The notes under the pieces are model-generated. The model was not told the origin of the DNA and did no database searches. It worked only from the letters and a program-made list of their open reading frames with translations. Below, in pieces: positions 57,497 to 64,000 of a stretch of 64,000 nucleotides of DNA; positions within the stretch are counted from its first letter, which is position 1, and the number at the start of each line of letters is the position of its first letter. Source of the DNA: an uncultured Collinsella sp. (GTDB lineage Bacteria > Actinomycetota > Coriobacteriia > Coriobacteriales > Coriobacteriaceae); the NCBI GenBank assembly GCA_900540995.1, contig UQHO01000005.1, forward strand, positions 1 to 64,000. The letters run 5' to 3'. Both the position numbers and the translations under genes were made by a program.

Positions 57497-60400
57497 ATTC
57501 GGAGCGCAGGGCTTCCACGGGGTCTTTTTTGGATGCGCTGCGGGCCGGCAGCAGGCCAGCGACAACCGTCAGCAGCACCGAAATTGCAATGAGCACCAGC
57601 GCATCCTGCACGGGCAGGCTCATCAGGTTGGGGACCTGTTTGGCCGTAAGCGCCCAAGCATTGACCGGGAAGCTCACGGCCACCACGACGACAACAGCAA
57701 AGACGCCGGCAATGAGGCCCTCGATAAAGGTCTCGGCGTTGAACACGTTTGCCACGTTACGCTTCGACGCGCCAATCGCACGCAGAATGCCAATCTCCTT
57801 TTTGCGCTCCAGCACGCTGATGTACGTGATGATGCCGATCATGATGGAGCTCACCACCAGGCTGATGCTTACGAATGCGATGAGCACCAAGCTGATGGTG
57901 TTCACGATGTCGGTCACCGAACCCATGATGATGCCCATGTAGTCGGTGTACGAAATTGCCCGATCATCGTGGCCAGCGGCTTTGACCTGCTTGCTGTACG
58001 CATCGATGTGATCGAGTACGCGCTCCTTGGCCTCAAAGTCGCGCGGGAAAATCTTGACCGAGATGGGGTCCGCCTCGTCCGCATAACCCAACGTGGTCAG
58101 ATTGTTGTCGTAGGTGAGCTTCGAAGCCTTGGCATAGCTCATCATGAGCGAACTCAGGTCCTCGGCGTCCATGTTGAAATGGATGGCACGAGCAAAGGCG
58201 CTCGCATCCACGTGCATGGCGCTCGCCAGGTTGGCAAAACTCGAAGACATCTGCGTCTCCATCTGGTCCATAAGCCCCGCTGTGCCCGCCTTGAGCTGGG
58301 ACGATACCGTCGACGCTATCTGCTCGCTGATTACCTTCATCACCTGATCCATAGCCTGCTGCAGATACGGAGCCAGCTGCTTTTGCACATAGTCGGTCAT
58401 CGCCTGTTGCAGGCGCTCGGCCAGGGCATCGCCGTCGAGCGCCTTCAATTGAGCCAGGCATTGCTGGGCTGCGGCATCATTCTCAAGATACGTCGAGAAT
58501 GCGGCAGCGAGCTTTGACGCGTCTTTAAGATCTTCGGGCGACAGCGCCTTAAACTGATCAGACTGCAAAAAGCCCTCAAACAGTTGGTTGGCAAGTATTC
58601 CCACCTGCTGCATTTGCTCGGGCGTGAGCTCCAGACCGTCAAAGATGCCCGAGAAATCTGGAGCCGGCGCTTTTGCCATGATGTCGCTGAAGTCGATGTC
58701 CTTGCCAACGTCCGAGAGGTCAATGTCCAACCCGGATAAGTCGATACCAGAAAGGTCCATACCGCCGGCCGCACCCGAAAGTGCAGACGCATCAAACGAG
58801 AACGCGCTCTTGAGCGCCGCCTCGTCCACGCTGAACATGCTGCTCAGATCCACGCCTTGTTTGGCCTCGCCTTGCAGTTCGTCGAAGGTTTTGCCCGTAA
58901 AGACATCCGTCTCGGGGTGAGCAAGCTGCTCCTGCACAATCTGCGAATTTGCGGCGCGTTCCATAAGCTGACGAGTCAGTGCATGCGTATAGGCAATGCC
59001 CGGGGTCAATGCGCTCGCGTTGGCCGTCTCGTTAGGTCGCACCACGCCCACAATGCGCACGTCAATACCGGCGGCAACCTTGGCCGTCATAAAGTCGGCA
59101 TCGTCAGACATGTCAGTCCACATGCCGGTCTCTTCGTTTTTGCGATACGCATCGGCCGGCGACAGCACCTTAAACGTGGTAGACAGCGCATCGTCGTAGG
59201 TAAAGTCGGTGCCGGTCTCGGGCGTTTCGACCCCACCGTCAGCCGTCATAGCGCTGTTTACCAGATCGTTGAGCTCATCGATATCCAGCGCGCCGATGCT
59301 GTAGAGCGTGTAATCGCCCACCGTGCCACGACTCGAAAGCACCATCACGGCTTCGTTAGCAGACGTAGGCCAATGACCGGCGACGACATCGTACTGGCTG
59401 TCGAGCAGGCTCTGGTCGTCGATCATCTCGTTAAAGACCGAGGTTCCCATGGATTCCATGCTCACCGTTGCCGCCGAGCTCGCGCCTCCGCTCATGGCCT
59501 CGGTCATGGCGTTGGGAACAAGCCGAACGGGCTTCTTGTCGCCCTTACCCGCACGATAGACAACCGGCGATACACCGTAGCCGTACTGAATGGCGTTGAC
59601 CTCTTTATCGATGCCGTCGCCACCGGCATCGAGCCATGCCTTAAAGCTCGTCATGTCATTGGACTTAACGCTCGCAAACATATCCTTTACGGCCGTGACC
59701 ACAGGAATCTTATCGGTTCCCTTAGCCTTGCCGCCGGCACTGTCGTCGGACGAATCCACGCTTTCAGACGAGCCGTCATCCGTGGCCCCCTCTCCGCCCA
59801 TCATGGACGACAGGTCGTAATCCTGCTTGGAAATGGTGAGTGGGTAGCTCGAGAGCGTGTCCTCCTCGACCTTTTTGATGTAGCCGTTTACGCCATTGGA
59901 GAGTGCCAGGATCGCCGCGATACCGATAATGCCAATCGAGCCCGCAAAGGCAGTCATGGCCGTACGGCCCTTTTTGGTCATAAGGTTTCGGGCAGAAAGC
60001 CCCAGCGCCGTCACAAAGCTCATCGAGGTTTTGCGCGTAGGCTTGGCCTCGCGGCGCGCGGCCTTGACAACATCAAAGGGGTCGGAATCGTCGGTGATCT
60101 TTCCATCTGCCAGGTTGACGATGCGCGTGGCGTACTGGTACGCCAGCTCGGGATTGTGCGTGACCATGATGACCAGACGGTCGCGCGCGACTTCCTTGAG
60201 CAAGTCCATGACCTGCACGGACGTCGTAGAGTCCAAGGCGCCGGTCGGCTCGTCTGCCAGCACAATCTCGGGATCGTTGATTAGGGCGCGGGCGATGGCC
60301 ACGCGCTGCATCTGTCCACCCGAAAGCTGGCTCGGGCGCTTGTTAACGTGCTCGCCCAGACCAACTGCCTCGAGCGCCTTGCGTGCACGCTGGCGGCGCT

Positions 60401-60749
60401 CGGCATGCCCCACACCCGTGAGCGTAAGCGCCAGCTCCACGTTTTCCAAAATGGTCTGATGCGGAATAAGGTTATAGCTTTGGAACACAAATCCGATGCG
60501 GTTGTTGCGGTAGGCATCCCAATCGCGATCGTGAAAGTCCTTGGTCGAAATACCGTCGATCAGCAGGTCGCCCGAGTCAAAGTGGTCGAGTCCGCCGATA
60601 ACGTTGAGCATCGTAGTTTTGCCCGAACCCGAGGGACCCAGAATGGCCACGAACTCGCTATCGCGAAAAGACAGGCTTACGTTGTCGAGCGCCACCTGCG
60701 TAAACGACTGCGTAACGTACCTTTTGCAAATTCCTTTGAGCTCCAGCAT
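57495..60749 (-). CDS. Large fused ABC ATPase-FtsX permease (MacB-like)
   Basis: A 1084-aa single-chain half transporter. Residues 1-230 are a LolD/MacB-type ATPase: Walker A GPSGSGKTT (38-46), LSGGQMQRVAIARAL (about 146-160), ADEPTGALD. TM1 is at about 265-290. A long extracytoplasmic region (about 290-945) holds Ser/Asp-rich linker, MacB-like core and a helical segment with repeated acidic turns (DLSGIDLSGLDIDLSDVGKD). Three C-terminal FtsX spans (about 955-1075) follow. Such proteins extrude peptides, drugs or lipids by mechanotransmission; the size of the outer domain is unusual. ATG 60749 is family-consistent. Confidence 0.9.
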   Translation of the reverse strand: MLELKGICKRYVTQSFTQVALDNVSLSFRDSEFVAILGPSGSGKTTMLNVIGGLDHFDSGDLLIDGISTKDFHDRDWDAYRNNRIGFVFQSYNLIPHQTILENVELALTLTGVGHAERRQRARKALEAVGLGEHVNKRPSQLSGGQMQRVAIARALINDPEIVLADEPTGALDSTTSVQVMDLLKEVARDRLVIMVTHNPELAYQYATRIVNLADGKITDDSDPFDVVKAARREAKPTRKTSMSFVTALGLSARNLMTKKGRTAMTAFAGSIGIIGIAAILALSNGVNGYIKKVEEDTLSSYPLTISKQDYDLSSMMGGEGATDDGSSESVDSSDDSAGGKAKGTDKIPVVTAVKDMFASVKSNDMTSFKAWLDAGGDGIDKEVNAIQYGYGVSPVVYRAGKGDKKPVRLVPNAMTEAMSGGASSAATVSMESMGTSVFNEMIDDQSLLDSQYDVVAGHWPTSANEAVMVLSSRGTVGDYTLYSIGALDIDELNDLVNSAMTADGGVETPETGTDFTYDDALSTTFKVLSPADAYRKNEETGMWTDMSDDADFMTAKVAAGIDVRIVGVVRPNETANASALTPGIAYTHALTRQLMERAANSQIVQEQLAHPETDVFTGKTFDELQGEAKQGVDLSSMFSVDEAALKSAFSFDASALSGAAGGMDLSGIDLSGLDIDLSDVGKDIDFSDIMAKAPAPDFSGIFDGLELTPEQMQQVGILANQLFEGFLQSDQFKALSPEDLKDASKLAAAFSTYLENDAAAQQCLAQLKALDGDALAERLQQAMTDYVQKQLAPYLQQAMDQVMKVISEQIASTVSSQLKAGTAGLMDQMETQMSSSFANLASAMHVDASAFARAIHFNMDAEDLSSLMMSYAKASKLTYDNNLTTLGYADEADPISVKIFPRDFEAKERVLDHIDAYSKQVKAAGHDDRAISYTDYMGIIMGSVTDIVNTISLVLIAFVSISLVVSSIMIGIITYISVLERKKEIGILRAIGASKRNVANVFNAETFIEGLIAGVFAVVVVVAVSFPVNAWALTAKQVPNLMSLPVQDALVLIAISVLLTVVAGLLPARSASKKDPVEALRSE

Positions 60750-60901
60750 GGACGGCAACCTCTCCTGCGCAGGCACCCTGCCCGCTCTCCTCCGCCGTTC
60801 GTATTCGACGCGTTTGTCCTACTCTATCCCCATTTTTTGCCGGCGCCAGTGAGGAATGTAACGAACCACGCCAAAAAACGAACGGGACGGCGCCCAAAAG
60901 A

Positions 60902-60923
60902 AGAGGTCCCAAGCGGGACCTCT
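60902..60923 (-). terminator. Terminator of the thioredoxin/4Fe-4S operon
   Basis: AGAGGTCCC / GGGACCTCT with a 4-nt loop; on the minus strand it is followed by TCTTTT. It lies 80 bp beyond the TlpA-like stop. The rest of 60750-61002 shows nothing further. Confidence 0.8.
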
Positions 60924-61002
60924 ATATGGTGGAGCTTATCTTGAAAGGTAGTGGACTACTTCGCACAGCGGTGCACGATCCTCGCTATGCTTTACGCGTT
61001 GT

Positions 61003-61974
61003 TTACTGCTCGCTATTCGCAATCGCCTGGTCGATAAGCTTGTCGAGTGCCGCGCGCTGCTCGGCGGAGCTGATGGCTCCCACGATTGGATCCCCTACGA
61101 TGTTGCCATTCTGATCGATGACATACGTTGTCGGGAACGAGAACAAATTTGACGTAAACTTACCGGCCTCGCTATCCGACTTGAACCAGATGTTCTTATA
61201 CGTCACGCCCTTCTTGCTCAGCACGTCCTTGGCATCTGCAATCTCGCCCTTGTTGCCATCGAGCGTAAAGGAATTGACGCCCACGACCTGACCGCCCTTC
61301 TTGGCAAGCTCCTGATTCAGTTTCTCAAGATCGCCCAGCTCGCCCACGCACGGCTTGCAAGTGGTGAACCAGAAGTTCATGACGGTGACCTTGTTCTTAG
61401 AGAACAGCTCGTCGCTACTCACGTCGTTGCCATCCAGGTCCTTGCCCGTAAAGCTGGGGAACTTCGTCGCCTCGCTCGAAGCATTGGCACCAGCCGTCAT
61501 GCCAGCGGCCGAAGCGTCGACGCTCTCGCCTTCGCTCGGCGTGCTTCCACAGCCGGGGAACTCCTTCTCCAAGCTCTCGAGCTTGTCCTCGATCTCCTTG
61601 ATCTGCTGCGCACCGGCCTTGAGCGTCTTGAACTCATCCGCCGTGAACTCATCCTTGGCGCCGTCGATGGTCTTGAGCAGGAAATCGCCGTAATTGCTGC
61701 CGTCCTCAATCATTACCGAGTCTTTATTTGCCGCATTGAATACCTTTTCCCACAGCGCGTTATCACTCGAAAAGATATCGTTCTCCTTTTGCATGAGCTT
61801 CGCATACAGCTCAGCGGCCTCGTCGGCATTGGTCGGCTTCTGCGCAGTGAGTTCTGCGATCTTAGGATCGGAGCTCGCAGATTCGCTCGCATTGCCACTG
61901 GGCGCCGAACACGCCACAAGACACAAGGCCAATACTGGCACCATAAACAGGGCCGCAATCTTAGAAAGCTTCAT
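61003..61974 (-). CDS. TlpA-like thioredoxin-fold lipoprotein
   Basis: A 323-aa extracytoplasmic disulfide oxidoreductase. The lipobox LVAC (Cys22) anchors it. A helical spacer (about 35-140) and Ser/Ala-rich linker lead to a C-terminal AhpC/TSA-type thioredoxin domain with FTTCKPC (Cys206, Cys209) and the cis-Pro FPTTYVID. ATG 61974 is chosen over 61980 because GGAGGA abuts the latter. Downstream of the 4Fe-4S membrane gene, from which it may receive electrons across the membrane. Confidence 0.9.
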   Translation of the reverse strand: MKLSKIAALFMVPVLALCLVACSAPSGNASESASSDPKIAELTAQKPTNADEAAELYAKLMQKENDIFSSDNALWEKVFNAANKDSVMIEDGSNYGDFLLKTIDGAKDEFTADEFKTLKAGAQQIKEIEDKLESLEKEFPGCGSTPSEGESVDASAAGMTAGANASSEATKFPSFTGKDLDGNDVSSDELFSKNKVTVMNFWFTTCKPCVGELGDLEKLNQELAKKGGQVVGVNSFTLDGNKGEIADAKDVLSKKGVTYKNIWFKSDSEAGKFTSNLFSFPTTYVIDQNGNIVGDPIVGAISSAEQRAALDKLIDQAIANSEQ

Positions 61975-62003
61975 GGTCATTCCTCCGTTTTGTCGAAGCT
62001 TGT

Positions 62004-62906
62004 TTACTTTTTATCGGCGGTCAAGGGGAGCTTTTCCGCCGACACATCCAGGCCATAGCGATAGCTGATGGCGGCGACGGGACAGGCCCCGATGCACTTT
62101 CCGCACCGGATACATTCGGCGTGATTGGGCGAGCGGACAACATCAACGTCCATCTGACAAACCCTTGAACACTTGCCGCACGAGACGCATTTGCACGCGT
62201 CAACCTGAATCCCCAACAAGGACACCCTATTCATGAGCGCATAGAATGCGCCGAGTGGGCAAATCCATTTGCAGAAAGGGCGGTAGAACAAAACGCTCAG
62301 CACTACCACGGCAATGAGAACGGCAAGTTTCCAAGTAAAGAGATGTCCCAACGCAGATCGAATGCCGGCATTGGCGATGGCCAGCGGAATGGCGCCCTCG
62401 AGCACACCCTGCGGACAGATGTACTTACAAAAGAACGGGTCGCCCATGCCCACGTCGTTAACCACCAAGACGGGCAGCAGCACCACGGCAAACAGCAGCA
62501 CAACGTATTTGATGTACGTGAGCGGCTTAAGCTTTTTCGTGGAAAGCTTTTTGCCGGGAATCTTATGAAGCAGCTCCTGCAGCCAGCCAAACGGGCACAG
62601 AAAGCCGCATACAAAGCGTCCCATCAGCACACCGAGCAAAATGAGCGTACCGGTAACATAGTAAGAAAAGTTGAACTTGGATGAACCTACCACCGACTGG
62701 AACGACCCGATGGGGCACGCACCCGTTGCCGCGGGGCACGAATAGCAATTAAGTCCAGGTACGCAGACTGTTTTTCCCGCGCCCTGATAGATGCCGCCTT
62801 TGGCAAAGTTTGGCAGGTGAATGTTGGTGACGAGCGTCGCCGCCGCCTGAATGAATCCGCGAAATCGAGCCAAAACATGCGACGCAGTGTTTTCTCTTTT
62901 ATCCAA
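62004..62906 (-). CDS. Membrane 4Fe-4S protein (NapH/CcdA-partner type)
   Basis: A ~300-aa polytopic ferredoxin. Several CxxxCP sites at membrane edges (CGFLCPFGW, CKYICPQG, CKWICPLG) and two C-terminal 4Fe-4S motifs (CVSCGKCSRVC, CIRCGKCIGACP) match NapH/RdxA-like electron-transfer proteins. Four to five spans. I place the start at TTG 62906, overlapping the stop of the 48-aa CXXC gene (TTGGATAA), with GGAG upstream; a longer frame to 62993 is less likely. It probably passes reducing power from the cytosol to the TlpA-like protein. Confidence 0.85.
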   Translation of the reverse strand: MDKRENTASHVLARFRGFIQAAATLVTNIHLPNFAKGGIYQGAGKTVCVPGLNCYSCPAATGACPIGSFQSVVGSSKFNFSYYVTGTLILLGVLMGRFVCGFLCPFGWLQELLHKIPGKKLSTKKLKPLTYIKYVVLLFAVVLLPVLVVNDVGMGDPFFCKYICPQGVLEGAIPLAIANAGIRSALGHLFTWKLAVLIAVVVLSVLFYRPFCKWICPLGAFYALMNRVSLLGIQVDACKCVSCGKCSRVCQMDVDVVRSPNHAECIRCGKCIGACPVAAISYRYGLDVSAEKLPLTADKK

Positions 62907-63045
62907 TTCCGATACACTCCAAGCACAGCCTAATCGCTTTGGCCAGCACGGCATCCGCCTCGCCACGCATAACGCCAAAGCACACCATGGCAATTCCGAC
63001 GATCAACAAAGCGACCTGTACCACGGGTTTTACCGCTTTGAACAA
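62899..63045 (-). CDS. CXXC microprotein, CD1871A family
   Basis: A 48-aa membrane peptide missed at ordinary length cut-offs. It begins MFKAVKPVVQVALLIVGIAM (TTG start, GGAG 8 nt upstream), has one hydrophobic span (about 8-26), a conserved-looking RGEADAVLAKAI and ends CLECIGIG. The C-terminal CxxC-IGIG matches the family named after C. difficile CD1871A, found beside 4Fe-4S and TlpA genes. Its stop overlaps the start of the 4Fe-4S protein, so the two are translationally coupled. It may be a thiol/metal relay. Confidence 0.8.
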   Translation of the reverse strand: MFKAVKPVVQVALLIVGIAMVCFGVMRGEADAVLAKAIRLCLECIGIG

Positions 63046-63135
63046 CCTGACCACTCCTTTCGTTACGCGACCATTGGACCATATCGACTATAAAATCCGT
63101 GTTAAGCGCGATTTGAAATGTGCAAGGAGACTGTT

Positions 63136-63810
63136 ATGCGTATTTTGATCGTCGAAGACGAGCGAGCACTGTGCGATGCAATCGCGCGCAGCTTGCGAAA
63201 CCTGGCGTACAGCGTCGACTGCTGTCACGACGGACAGGAGGCGCTCGACCTACTGGACGTTGAGGCCTTCGACCTCGTGGTACTCGACCTCAACCTTCCC
63301 CGTATCGACGGCATGACCGTACTCAGGGAACTTAGGGAAACTGACTGCGAGACCAAGGTACTGATTCTGTCCGCACGTGGCGAAGTATCCGATAAAGTCG
63401 CCGGACTCGATGCCGGCGCCAACGATTACCTCACCAAGCCGTTTCATCTGGACGAGCTTGCGGCAAGAATTCGCAGCCTTACCCTCAGACGCTTTACACA
63501 AAGCGACATAGTTTTAACCTGCGGAAAGCTCCGCTTTGACACCAAGGCGCGCATCGCTTCCGTGGACAGCGAGGCTCTATCTCTTACGCGCAAGGAAACG
63601 GGAATCTTGGAATACCTGATGTTTAATCAGGGGCGTCCGGTAAGCCAAGAGGAGCTTATCGAGCACGTTTGGGATAGCAGCGTGAACAGCTTTAGCAACG
63701 CAACCCGCGTTCATATCTCGTCACTCCGCAAAAAGCTACGCAGCGTTTTGGGATACGACCCGATTCGCAATCGGATTGGAGAGGGCTACGTTATGGAGGA
63801 TAGCGAATGA
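63136..63810 (+). CDS. OmpR/PhoB-family response regulator
   Basis: A 224-aa regulator. The receiver has ILIVEDER (3-10), VVLDLNLPR (Asp51), LSARGE and YLTKPF; the C-terminal winged helix (about 130-222) has LSLTRKETGILEYLM and ISSLRKKL. ATG 63136 follows AAGGAG. Its TGA overlaps the kinase ATG (ATGA). It is divergent from the CXXC/4Fe-4S/TlpA operon with an ~90-bp gap, so it likely controls that operon. Confidence 0.93.
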   Translation: MRILIVEDERALCDAIARSLRNLAYSVDCCHDGQEALDLLDVEAFDLVVLDLNLPRIDGMTVLRELRETDCETKVLILSARGEVSDKVAGLDAGANDYLTKPFHLDELAARIRSLTLRRFTQSDIVLTCGKLRFDTKARIASVDSEALSLTRKETGILEYLMFNQGRPVSQEELIEHVWDSSVNSFSNATRVHISSLRKKLRSVLGYDPIRNRIGEGYVMEDSE

Positions 63811-64000
63811 AAAGGCTTTCGCTTCAATGGCGCATAACGATTATGACGGCACTGCTCACGTGCGCGGCATGCGTGCTGACGAACTGCCTGGTCGGCTATA
63901 CGGGTATGCGCTACATGGATGCCATCGGCAGTGACATCTCGGCCTTTACCGCAACCAGCGAAGATTCGCCCCAGGCGTTCGACCCAACGAAAGCGACCCT
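63807..64000 (+). CDS. Sensor histidine kinase, 5' part only
   Basis: Only the first 64 codons are in the window. They encode a short basic N-terminus (MKRLSLQWRIT), a membrane span (about 12-36) and the start of an extracytoplasmic sensor region. Start overlap with the regulator gene marks it as the cognate kinase. The signal is unknown; redox or metal stress would fit the divergent operon. Confidence 0.8.
   Translation, partial: MKRLSLQWRITIMTALLTCAACVLTNCLVGYTGMRYMDAIGSDISAFTATSEDSPQAFDPTKAT

Overview
The window is a chromosomal segment of a high-GC Gram-positive bacterium. Gene content, codon bias toward GAG, CTC, GCC and ATC, strong AAGGAGG-type ribosome binding sites and several families of short palindromic repeats best fit a gut Coriobacteriia species close to Collinsella. 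No rRNA, tRNA, CRISPR array or complete transposase gene was seen. The taxon is inferred from style and families, not from a search.

Region by region. 0-2.3 kb: a TPP riboswitch with its own terminator controls thiM, a thiamine-binding YkoF/MTH1187-type gene and thiE. 2.3-10.8 kb: a patatin-like phospholipase, two paralogous GGDEF proteins (one with three GGDEF-type domains plus EAL), a flavodoxin-fold iron-sulfur protein, an ArsC-fold protein lacking the catalytic Cys, a CobW/COG0523 GTPase and trmL. 10.9-14.8 kb: a lower-GC island with an unknown protein, a DUF4230 protein, an FxLYD lipoprotein and a serine recombinase next to four 20-bp tandem repeats. The island is bracketed by hairpin repeats. 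14.8-20.5 kb: a short UvrA homologue without the UvrB-binding domain, an overlapping AAA ATPase gene and a TetM/EF-G-like GTPase. 20.8-31.8 kb: mostly housekeeping and transport (GNAT, rsmJ, rlmA, MATE, LysR with DMT, ung, SDR, VUT/YhhQ-type transporter, prfC) plus a 47-aa membrane protein.

32-38.6 kb: a YtrA-type GntR regulator with an ABC transporter, a second DMT exporter, an EFR1 flavodoxin-ferredoxin, a ClC channel, a LOG-family protein and a two-TM ion channel. 38.8-45.3 kb: two hybrid histidine kinases with their own receiver domains and no nearby DNA-binding regulator. One carries tandem solute-binding domains; the other is translationally coupled to a solute-binding lipoprotein. 45.4-48.7 kb: a PatB/MalY aminotransferase, trmO, an unusual XRE-zinc ribbon-TipAS regulator and a glutaredoxin. 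48.7-51.4 kb: a repeat-rich stretch with several palindromic mobile-like elements, a lone ribbon-helix-helix protein and dus.

51.4-57.3 kb: an agmatine-deiminase-like enzyme, an atypical carbamoyltransferase and an MFS transporter form an operon. It is divergent from a TetR regulator, and a second paralogous MFS gene lies beyond. Related palindromes (core TACCGTTCGG) occur at both control regions, suggesting a local regulon. 57.5-60.7 kb: a very large MacB/FtsX-type ABC protein. 61-64 kb: a CXXC microprotein of the CD1871A type, a 4Fe-4S membrane protein and a TlpA-like thioredoxin lipoprotein form an operon divergent from an OmpR-type two-component system that runs off the end.

The most interesting parts are the deiminase/carbamoyltransferase regulon, the CXXC/4Fe-4S/TlpA redox cassette with its overlooked 48-aa gene, the recombinase island, the XRE-TipAS fusion, and the dispersed palindromic elements, several of which supply stop codons or abut gene ends.
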